Part shown: positions 54,622 to 63,639 of the stretch, one piece after another
Position numbering within the stretch: position 1 is the first letter of the stretch
How the letters are laid out: every line of letters starts with the position of its first letter
Origin: Arachis hypogaea
Lineage: Eukaryota > Streptophyta > Magnoliopsida > Fabales > Fabaceae
NCBI RefSeq assembly: GCF_003086295.3
Contig: NC_092052.1
Span: forward strand, 71,030,910-71,094,909
DNA length: 64,000 bases
Reading direction: 5' to 3'
Notes under the pieces: model-generated
Seen by the model: the letters and a program-made list of their open reading frames with translations, nothing else
Database searches by the model: none
Told to the model about the DNA's origin: nothing
Position numbers and translations under genes: made by a program

Positions 54622-55779
54622 CTACCCAAAGTTTGGGTGGTTCCTCCAACCAGGATTATAAGTTTTGGAGTATGGATCATGGGTCTGCCTAGGTGAGTTC
54701 CCAATGTAGTTGGCTTGTTTCTGATCATCCTCTGCCTCTGTATTCACTCCTTCTTGAGCTGCTGATGAGGCGGTGATTGCTGCTACTTGATTCCTTTCCA
54801 TCTTCTTGGTAAGGTCAGCCAGCTGCTTGGTGATCATCTTGTTTTGAGCCAGCAGTACATCCACGTTGTTTAGCTCCATCACTCCTCTAGTGTTGCCTCT
54901 TTCAGAAGCATAGAAGTAGTCATTCTCAACTACAGTCTCAATGACATCTATGGCTTCTTCAATGGTCTTCTTCTTGTTCAGAGACCCCCCGGATGAGTGG
55001 TCTACTGCCTTTTTTGATTTGTACGAAAGACCCTCATAGAAAATGTGTAACTGCACCCATTCATTGAACATATCTGGCAGGCACCTTCTTGTCAAGTCCT
55101 TAAACCTCTCCCATGCTTCATAGAGAGTCTCACCATCTTGTTGCCTAAAGGTTTGTACCTCAGCTCTCAACCTGTTAATTCTCTGAGGAGGATAGAATCT
55201 CGCCAAAAATTTGTTCACCACATCTTCCCAGGTTGTTAAACTCTCCTTCGGGAAGGATTCTGGCCATTTAGATGCTTTATCCTTGAGTGAAAAGGGAAAC
55301 AGAAGCAGTCTATAGGTGTTAGGATGAACACCATTAGACTTCACAGTATCACATATCCTCAGGAAGGTGGTTAGATGTTGATTGGGGTCTTCTTGGACAC
55401 TTCCTCCGAATGAACAGTTGTTCTGAACAAGGGTGATGAGCTGTGGCTTTAGTTCAAAGTTATTGGCATGTATGGTTGGCTTTTGGATGCTACTTCCACA
55501 GTTTCCTGGGTTTGGATTGATCTAAGATCCCAGAACTCTTCTCTCTTGTCCAGCATGATGCACTGGACCTTCTCTGCCATGGTTGTGAGCCTCTTCTTCA
55601 TGGTGGTTCTCCATATTCTCATCCATGTTTGGTTCAAAATACTCATCCTCTTCCTCAGCACTAACGACTCTCTTTCCTCTTGCTTCCCTCCTTAATCTAA
55701 GGAGAGTCCTCTCAGGTTCAGAATCAAAGGAAGTTAAAACCCCGCTTCTTCTACCTGTCATACAACCAACAAGGCACAA
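54622..55779 (-). pseudogene. E3 Gag
   Basis: Starts near 55779 (or a Met shortly downstream) with FDSEPERTLLRLRREAR, matching DPEPERTLKRKLREAK at the start of the E2 ORF. A stop near 55522 interrupts it. The block 55344-54622 is open and has the retrotransposon gag domain (LLLFPFSLKDKASKW, WEDVVNKFLARFYPP, TLYEAWERFKDLTRRC) and the YNPGWRNHPNFG peptide, also seen in E2. It was a capsid protein; now broken by a stop and a frameshift. Confidence 0.82.
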
Positions 55780-56031
55780 GTAAGAAGGAGATAAATGCAG
55801 GAAGTATTCTTGTCAGAAATGCTGTTAGTGTGATTGATGCAATATATCAAACAGTTAGTGGGTTAATAAATAGAATTGTAACATATAAGAGAACACCACA
55901 AACGAGTAAGGGGTAAAGGGAAGAAAATAAATAAAACTGAAAGTAAATCACTCAAATGAAATTAAATCAAACAAAAGAAAAATGCTCAATCTAGTTATCC
56001 ACTAAATTAATCATTGTTGATACAAAATCAA

Positions 56032-56049
56032 TCCCCGGCAACGGCGCCA
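56032..56049 (-). promoter_or_regulatory. E3 primer binding site, tRNA-Asp
   Basis: Perfect TGGCGCCGTTGCCGGGGA on the minus strand, six bases from the LTR end. Confidence 0.92.
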
Positions 56050-56055
56050 TAAACT

Positions 56056-58297
56056 TGATGCACGGAAACTTGTCTCTCAACAAATTTCCCTCGGTAAGTA
56101 TACCGAATTGTCGTCAAGTAAAAACTCACAATAGAGTGAGGTCGAATCCCAGAGGGATTGATTGGTCAAGCAACTTTAATTAGAGGAATATTCTAGTTGA
56201 GCTAAGCAGAAATTGAGTTGAGAAATTACAGAAAGTTAAATGGCGGGAAAGTAAATAACAGAAAATGTAAATGCTGGAAATAAAGAGCAGAATGTAAATG
56301 GCGAAAAGTAAATTGGAGAATCTTAAATGGGGAATTGGGAAAATGAGCATAAAAGTAAATGGCAGAAAGTAAAGAGAATGGGTAAGATCAGAAATGGGGG
56401 ATTCATTGGGCTCAGGAGATGTTGTATTCTCCGGATCAAGTTCATTCTCATCTCTTCCTCAATCAATGCATTCATTGATCTCCTTGGCAATCTTAAGTGA
56501 TTGGATTCCAATTCCTTGGCAACCCAATCTCTCAAATCTTGATTAATAGCCAATTCCTTGGTCTAATTGCTCATGAGAAGAGATGAAGTATGGTCATTGA
56601 TTATACCACATGCATTCCTAAATCAAAGTGTTGGTAGGATTATATGTCACTATATCCATCCAAATCCCAATTTGGTCCAACATGAGAAAGCATTTCTAGC
56701 CTGATCTCTTCATTCCTATTCCAAGGTCCGAAGAGATCCAAGTATGAATAGCTTCTTTTCCAAGACAACTACCCAATTGGATGAAGATCGAAAGCCTTCT
56801 AGTAAAAACAAGAGAAAAGAAAGAAGAAGAATAATGAAAACTAGTATTAATCCATCAAATTACAACAGAGCTCCCTAACCCAATGAAAGGGGTTTAGTTG
56901 TTCATCGCTCTGGGAATGGAAAGCTTAAATGAAAAGTACATTCTGAAAAATAAAACTAAAAGTTGCAGAGAAAGTAAAATATACAGAGTGTAGTTCTCCA
57001 AAATGCTAAAAACTCCCTACTAGTTCAAAACTACTCCTATATATACTACTCTTCTGATCTTCTAGTTGGCTCTTCAAGTCTTGGATATGGGGCTTTGGAT
57101 CTTTAGTTGAAGTAGTTACAGTCTTCAGTGGGCTCATCTTTGCTTGCAGAAAAAGTGTGAGTTAGGCATGGACGTTAGTTAGGACGTTAGTGGTGTTAAC
57201 GTTAAGTGAAAATGTGGGTTCGAGAACGTTAGTGACGATCACCTTTTTCACTAACGTTCCAAGCCAAAAATGATCCATGTTAACTTCAACGTTAGTGGCA
57301 CTAACGTGACCACTAACGTTGCCTCTTGGTCCTTCGCAAACGTTATTGGCATTCATCTTTTCCAATAATGTTGCTTATTGCCCCTTTTCCCCACGTTAGA
57401 GTTCACGTTAGTATAACTAACGTGACCCTTAACGTGGGCATGCCTAAGCTTCGAGAGCGTTAGTGACACTTACATTTGTCACTAAAGCTTTAAACGCCTC
57501 TTCTTCCCATGTTAGTGCCTCACGTTAATTGCATTAACGTGACCACTAACGTGGTGGTGATTGCCATCTCCAACGTTAGTGACAAAGGTGAGTGTCACTA
57601 ACGTTGGCCCATAATTTCTTACCTCCACGTTAGCTTCCACGTTAATATAATTAACGTGGCAACTAACGTGGGCAATATTGGCTTAGTCCAACGTTAATGA
57701 CAAAGGTGAGTGTCACTAACGTTGGCGATTCCTTGCTCCTCCCACATTAGAGTTCACGTTAATGTAATTAACGTGACTCTTAACGTGGCCAATTGTGCAC
57801 TTTTGGAACGTTAGTGGTATTCACTTTTACTACTAACGTTGGAGCTTCCCTTTTCCTCCACGTTAGCTTCCACGTTAATGTAATTAACGTGGCCACTAAC
57901 GTGGGCTATAATGGCTTTCGAAGGCGTTATTGGTGATCACTCTTTCCATTAACGTTGCAAGCTAGCTCCCATTCCACGTTAGTGGTCACGTTAGTTAGAC
58001 TAACGTGGCTACTAACATGGCTACTAACGTGGCTCTTCCTTGCTTCCTTTGTCCTTAAATCAAGCAAATAAAGTGCATCAAAGCTTGGTTCTAGATCATG
58101 AGATCATGCATCATCTATTTTATCATTCAATTCATGCATAATTCTCATAAAATCATGTAAAGTTCACAATGTTTGCTTGAATCAAGATGTAAGTGAATAT
58201 CTACCCAAAACTTGCTTATTTACTAAGAAAATGCATGAAACTACCCTAAAACAGTAAAGAAAAGGTCAGTGAAACTGGCCAAAATGCCCTGGCATCA
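56056..58297 (-). repeat. E3 5' LTR (right)
   Basis: 2242 bp, TATA at 57038-57045, hairpin array 57167-58035. Small differences from the left LTR include an extra ACGTTAGTTAGG block near 57175 and an extra GTGGCTACTAACATG near 58010. Confidence 0.92.
57167..58035 (-). repeat. E3 LTR tandem hairpin array, second copy
   Basis: Same seven-period A/B hairpin array as 40460-41303. Some arms are better paired here (for example CACTAACGTTGCC where the left LTR has CACTAAAGTTGCC). Confidence 0.88.
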
Positions 58298-58302
58298 GAA
58301 TG

Positions 58303-59382
58303 CACTTATATGATTGAGGCCATTGTTTCAAATAGCTCACTTACCCAAATAGCCTTACCTTTTATCTTCCTTTGTTAGCCAACTTTGAGCCTATGCTAAA
58401 CCCAATTGTTCTTAATTTTAGCACATTACAAACCTTAAGTGAAAAATAATAAATGTCCCTTGTTTGGATCTTTGATTAGCTTAGGCTAGTAAGAGTGTCT
58501 ATCATTTAATTTTGGGAGAGTTGGGAACATTGGGTAGAGATAAAAGTGTATTTTTGTATCATTGTCAAAATTTTTGGGAATTTGGTAGATACTCATGTAT
58601 TAATCATGTTTAAACTATATGCATTGGTATCTTTGTATATAAGTCATCAAAAGAAAAAGAGAAAAAAAAGAAAAAAATGTATATATAAAAAGGAAAAAAT
58701 ATAGAAAAAGAAAAAGAAAGAAAAAGAAAAGAAATAAAAAGGGGACAAAACGCCCCAAAGTGAAGTTCAATAATAATCAATGCATATGGGTTGTAATTGA
58801 AGAGAATGCATGAGTGTGTGAAAAAAGTGAAGAATGGGTAGTTAGGTTTGTTTAGAATTGTATAGGTTGTTATATAGGTTAGGTGGGAAGTTTAAGTTAA
58901 TCAAAGATTCAAATCTCAAGCTCACTTGACCATATGCATCCTTACCTTGACCCTAGCCCCATTACAATCTATGGGAAAGACCTCATGATATTTGTATGCA
59001 TGCATGAAATAATTGTTGATTGTTAGATGAAAAACAAATCTTAGAAAGCATGATTAGGGGAGAATTGAGTGAATCAACCCTATACACTTGAGTGACTAGA
59101 GCGGATACACATCCGGTGAGGGTTCGATTGCTTAATTACATGTTTTCACCTATGATCATCTTTTCTTGCAAGCTCGAAAAATCTTTTCAATAACTCAATT
59201 CAATTGTGGGTTTACTTTGATTGCTATTGTTTTAGCCCTTGTGCTCATATATGTATTCTTGGGAATTGATTTATTTTGACCAAGCAATTGCATTCATTTA
59301 GATAGATTGCACGTAGGTAGTTGCATTTAGATAGTTCACATTGAATAAACGTTGATACCCTTTGTTTCGTTCTTGAGTTTAG
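58303..59382 (+). other. E5 3' UTR, second part
   Basis: It continues E5 after E3 and starts ATGATTGAGGCCATTG within a few bases, matching E1 and E4 3' UTR. Purine-rich low complexity near 58640-58740. No ORF to report. Confidence 0.7.
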
Positions 59383-59413
59383 CATGAGGACATGTGTGGT
59401 TTAAGTGTGGGGA
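59383..59413 (+). promoter_or_regulatory. E5 polypurine tract with stem-loop cassette (terminal)
   Basis: CATG-AGGA-CATG (59383-59394), 8 nt, AAGTGTGGGGA (59403-59413), four bases from the LTR start. Confidence 0.72.
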
Positions 59414-59417
59414 GATT

Positions 59418-60669
59418 TCATAAACCCTAATTTTGTGGTTTATTTTGTGCTTAATTTAGGGGATTTTACTAACTTTTCTCACATTTATTCAATGAAATAA
59501 CATGGTTTTGTAATTCTCCCTTAATTTGTGCTTAAGTGTAAAAACATGCTTTTTAGGCCTTAAAATTGGTAATTTTAATTCACCTTAATTCCATTCGATG
59601 CCTTGATGTGTTTGTTGAGTGATTTTAGGTTCATAAGGCAAGTATTGGACAGAAGAAGTGAAGAAAAAAGCATGCAAAGTGGAGAATTCATGAAGAAATG
59701 AGCATTTGGAGAATTGAGGGCCACGTGCACGCGTCATCCACGCGTACGCGTGAGTTGAAGATTTGCAGGCCACGCTCACGCATCACCCATGCGTATGTGT
59801 GAAGAGGAAATTAGCTAGTGACGCGAACGCGTCGTCCACGCGTCCGCGTGACGTCAGGCATGTGACCTCATTAAAGTGAAATCGCTGAGGGCGATTTCTG
59901 AGCTTCCCAAGCCCAAATCCAACTTGTTTCTGAGGGTATTTCATGCTGAATTAAAGATTGAGCAAGGGGGGAGCAATTATTTTTAGGATTAGCATCATGT
60001 AGGTTAGTTTTCTAGAGAGAGAAGCTCCCTCTTCTCTCTAGAATTAGGGTTCTTAGGACACTTTGCATCATATATCTAGGGTTCGATTCTTGTTTTCCTT
60101 TAGTTTTTCTTGTAATTTCTTGTTCCTTACATCTTAATTCTCTTAGTTGCATTGTTAATTTCCCTTTTTATGCCTCTTTTAGTTTATTTATAAACTCTTG
60201 TTGGATTTGGATTTTCTTTAATACAATTTGATGTTTGATGTTCTTTCATTGTTGATTTGAGTAGTCATAGTTAATTTCTTGCAATTGGTAGTGGTAGAAT
60301 TTATCTTTCATTGCAATTTATTGTGCTTTCTTTTTATGCCTTCTAAGTGTTTGACAAAATGCTTGGTTGGATGTTAGAGTAGCTCTTCGAGCATTTTTGG
60401 CTTGGAAAGAGGAATTAGACAATCTTGAGTCATGAATACCCAACTCATGTTGGTGATCTAGAGTGATTAGTTAATATTGTTTCCATTGACTTTAATCTCT
60501 TGCTAATTCAATTAGTGAGTTGATTAGGATTTTTGGATTGAGATTAAATGATCCTATTTGACTTTCTCCCGATGTTGGAGATGATGAAATAGGATTATCT
60601 CTTGTTAATTATTGTTATGAGTGACTAGGATAGAAAGCCTATATTCTCAATCCTTGCCATGAATGTCTC
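59418..60669 (+). repeat. E5 3' LTR, 5' part
   Basis: It starts TCATAAACCC, one base from the TGATAAACCC of its relatives, and is cut at 60669 by the CACTA element. 59854 onwards matches 34806 onwards. Palindromes at 59722-59855. Confidence 0.85.
59722..59855 (+). repeat. ACGCGT palindrome array in the E5 LTR
   Basis: Units CACGTGCACGCGTC, CACGCGTACGCGTG (perfect 14-bp palindrome), GACGCGAACGCGTCG and CACGCGTCCGCGTG. The Tekay-like array inserted at the end of this cluster in the other LTR. Confidence 0.8.
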
Positions 60670-60737
60670 CACTACAAGAAAAATACTCATTCAAGTACAT
60701 TTGAAAAGTGTAGCCAAAAGTGGAAAAAAATGATGCC

Positions 60738-60975
60738 TTAGGCTACGGCTACGCTTTCTGGGCTACGGCTACGTTTTTTTGGGTGATTCCTATTCGGCCG
60801 TTGCCTATTCTCAAAGGCTACGCTTTTCTGCACCAAGGGCTACGCTTTTGGCATTTGGGAATAGGGTGCGCTTTTCAAGTGATGCTGTCCAGGACTAAAG
60901 GCTACGCTTTTCAGCTTCCATTTTTGCCAGAATAGGCTACGCTTTTCAACGCTACTGCATCACTTGTAAAGCATA
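60738..60975 (+). repeat. CACTA subterminal repeats (GGCTACGCTTTTC)
   Basis: About eight direct copies or variants (near 60741, 60761, 60816, 60838, 60865, 60900, 60935) and an inverted AAAGCATAGCC near 60967. Such repeats bind the element-encoded DNA-binding protein in CACTA families. The ORF across them is an artefact. Confidence 0.75.
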
Positions 60976-61085
60976 GCCACATTGTATACCATGGCTATAT
61001 TTTTTAAGTGTAGCCTTAGGTCCCTCATTTTTTTTCTTGGTATACTATAGCTACTGTATATAAGTGTAGCCTTAAGTCTCGTTTT

Positions 61086-61088
<3 letters not shown>

Positions 61089-61132
<44 letters not shown>
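61089..61132. repeat. (TA)n microsatellite
   Basis: About 22 TA units at the inner edge of the subterminal region. The following ~480 bp are AT-rich with nothing I can identify. Confidence 0.85.
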
Positions 61133-61135
<3 letters not shown>

Positions 61136-61614
61136 AATAATTATTAATACAACATAATAGTTAATATGATTACATGTATAATAATTCTGCATTTTTATTT
61201 AAATGAGTTGAATATTATAAAATAAAAATAAATACATAATTATACTAAATAATTTCTTTAAATAATAAAAATTATCTCTAACCAAAATATATTTATAATA
61301 ATGATCCAAAAGTACTAGAATGAAGTTAATTGTAAAAATTCATACATCTCACAAGGACATTTTTTCAAGTACACAAGGACAATGGTGATTATGCACAGCC
61401 TACATGAGTAATATAGAGTGATAAAGGTTCAGTAGAGTTTCTACTTAGTTGATCATATTACCAAGATGATGATCACAAACTATTACTTAACACCAAACAA
61501 CATCAATCTCACATATGCTTAAATTCCACGCCAGGAGTGAACTTTCATTTACTTCCATATATCACTATCATTAACATACAACATCTGCATAAAAGCATTG
61601 GACATTATCTGTTG

Positions 61615-62290
61615 TTAAAACTGAGACTTGTCAAGACTGTCAAAGTAAGGATGACCAAGTGCTACCTTGGCAGAGATTCTCTCAGCAGGATTATACTTGA
61701 GCATTTTCTGCATGACGAAATATCTAGTATAGTCAGCCCTAAGTTTGTACAAAAGATAAGTAAACGTATTATTAAAGCCAAATTGAAGGTAACATGAATT
61801 CTAGTTATTTCAAATGTTACAATAGATAATACTTCCCAAGCAACACCTTGTGAGCTACTTTAGATAACTTAAAAAATTTTAGATATATTACTATGTAGAG
61901 CTCTGTTTAACAAATGCTATTCAAGTCCAGTTTAAACCAGTTCAACCTTTGAACTAATATTAGAACTGTGAGTTTCTACCGCTATTAGAATGTAGTGAGA
62001 AAGTGAGAAACTAATCATCTTGCATCCTTGCATCAATAACTTCATTGTGTTTAGGCCCTAACATTGTTGCTTTACAGTTATCTATCCTCACTTTAGAGGA
62101 TCCTATTCTTAAGAACTCATTAGAATAATGCTTTTATAGAGGAACACTAACCGTGAGAAGGTCTACTCTATCAGGTCCCAAAGTTGGCACAGTCCTCGCC
62201 AAGTTCTGAGGTTCCCACTTTGGGTAGGTATGCCAATCATGAAGCAAAGTAACTCCTGGCCATTGCTCCTCAGTTGGAGTTCCCAAAATC
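61615..62290 (-). pseudogene. CDKB1: Captured last two exons of a B1-type cyclin-dependent kinase
   Basis: Exon 62290-62152 (139 bp) reads RILGTPTEEQWPGV, DWHTYPKWEPQNLA and PTLGPDRVDLLT. Intron 62151-61708 has GT...AG ends. Exon 61707-61615 (93 bp) reads [27 protein letters not shown] and TAA. Splicing joins ACG to AAA in phase 0. These are the C-terminal lobe of a plant CDKB1 mitotic kinase, intact in both exons. Earlier exons (ATP site, catalytic loop) are not seen to the right; another gene's exon is there instead. Retained introns mean capture as DNA, not a retrocopy. No kinase could be made. Confidence 0.85.
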
Positions 62291-62759
62291 CTGGAAAGAT
62301 CAAATTCAAAATAAGTAGTTAGTATGAGAGTGAAAAGGCAGCAGAAAAATTTTTCTTTTTCCATGATCACCATATATTTCAGAGCAATTTTCTTTAACAC
62401 TGGTCCATTCAAAGTTGTTATCAGATTCTTGTACATAAGGCTGAGTAAAAGAGTAGCAATGTCAAGCGGTCAATATTGCAATCTTGCTTTTCCACCAAGT
62501 AAGTTTCAAAGAAGTACATAAAGAGATTAAAATCCTATATGTTTCTGACATGTAATAGTACCACAGTCATACACAGATTAAAATCATTTTCAGATGGGGC
62601 ACAATACAACTCAAAGTTTCTTTCCAATTCATTTTAATTTCGTGCAACAGTAACTTGCAAAGTAGTACAACATGAAATGGAAAATCTGAATTGACAATGA
62701 GTCTAACTCATTTATTGAACAAATTTTGGCATGGAACTGAAAGGCAGAAACCATAATAC

Positions 62760-62937
62760 CTGACTTCAATTTCTCATCCGGCCCAGTCAAGGGTTTTTTG
62801 AGCTGGTTCAGTCAATGGAGGATGCTCGGGGCTAAAAAAATACAGGTCAGATTTCCCAAGTAGCTCTGCTGTTTCTTCTGGTACTTTGAAAAGAGAAATT
62901 CAATTGGCTCTCAAGAATTTTGCAGCTTTACTTGTTC
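62760..62937 (-). pseudogene. CLPT1: Captured exon of a CLPT-like (Clp-N motif) plastid protein gene, broken
   Basis: Read on the minus strand after a TTTTAG acceptor: GTSKAAKFLRAN, stop (TGA, probably from GGA), ISLFKV, EETAELLGKSDLYFFSPEHP, PLTEPAQKTLDWA, then a 2-bp deletion and, in the shifted frame, DEKLKS before a GT donor. This matches my memory of CLPT/double Clp-N motif proteins of the chloroplast Clp protease complex. The exon boundaries are kept, but the exon carries a nonsense codon and a frameshift. It stands upstream of the CDKB1 exons on the same strand. Confidence 0.72.
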
Positions 62938-63558
62938 CTAAAAGAATACAAAAAAAATTTATTTTAGTGCTTATGAGTAGAAAAAATGCACAGAGCTATA
63001 AATTTAGAAATGGATTCATTCAACTTCATGAAATCAAGATGGAAGGACATTGCTGAAAATCAATTTCCATTTAGTATCCAATCCAAATTCTGACCTGACC
63101 TTCCCACGATCTACAACCATAAAATTTTACGCATATTAAAATTCTAAACTTAATCCACCAAACTTTTAACTATAGCTTATGCATCTGAATTACTCAATAG
63201 TAGTCCAAGTTTAAAACTATTGCTTATTTAAGCATCCACACAACATAAACCACTAATTCACAAATGTGGTATAAGGATGTTAGATAAACAAGCTAATGTT
63301 ATGAAATATTGAGTGTATAAGCATAAGGCCATGTCAAAAAAAGAACTAATAACTATGCAAATGAGCAGTTCCAAAAAAGGAACAAAGCCATGCATCCAGC
63401 CATCATGATTAGATCAGAGTAAAGAAAAATAAGAGTCATAAGAGCAATGCATAATTTTCTAATAATCTGTTCTCATGAAGGCTCTTTAAAGGAAAATGAT
63501 TTTGCACTCAGTTAATTTTCGGGTGGTGGGGAGGTGAGATAAAAATCAAACACAACCC
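62938..63558 (+). other. CACTA interior, nothing identified
   Basis: AT-rich non-coding DNA, possibly intron or flanking sequence captured with the gene fragments. Confidence 0.4.
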
Positions 63559-63639
63559 TTGGATTTCATGGCCAAAAGCAAATTCATATACAGCTTTTGC
63601 AGCAAGCTTTATGTACATCCTTTGTGCACCATTTACAAC
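63559..63639 (-). other. Exon-like open stretch, unassigned
   Basis: After a CACTGCAG acceptor-like site the minus strand reads VVNGAQRMYIKLAAKAVYEF and on for 27 codons without a stop. It looks like coding sequence of higher GC than its flanks, but I cannot name it. It may be a third captured exon. Confidence 0.35.

Larger units (their letters stand above)
39352..58297 (-). mobile_element. E3: non-autonomous Athila-type element with gag and protease
   Basis: LTRs at 39352-41568 and 56056-58297 (TGATGCA...GGCATCA), TSD GAATG at 39347-39351 and 58298-58302, perfect tRNA-Asp PBS. Without E4 its length is ~9.0 kb. It encodes gag and an aspartic protease followed in frame by what looks like an integrase C-terminal tail; RT, RNase H and the integrase core are absent, as is an accessory ORF. 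Confidence 0.92.
34806..60669 (+). mobile_element. E5: old non-autonomous Athila-type element hosting the nest
   Basis: E5 sequence occupies 34806-39351 and 58303-60669. It consists of a partial 5' LTR, a decayed PBS, a gag-like pseudogene, a palindrome array, a stem-loop cassette, 3' UTR, terminal cassette and a partial 3' LTR. E3 (with E4) sits in its 3' UTR; the Tekay-like array split its 5' LTR and the CACTA element its 3' LTR. 34806 onwards and 59854 onwards are homologous LTR sequence. No pol or accessory ORF body is present. Confidence 0.85.

Noticed and set aside
60720..60935. 71-codon ORF with repeated YAF motifs
   Set aside because: It is a translation of the CACTA subterminal repeats.
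62134..62436. 100-codon minus ORF as an independent gene
   Set aside because: Only 62290-62152 is coding (CDKB1 exon); the upstream Met region is intron and the end reads through the splice donor.
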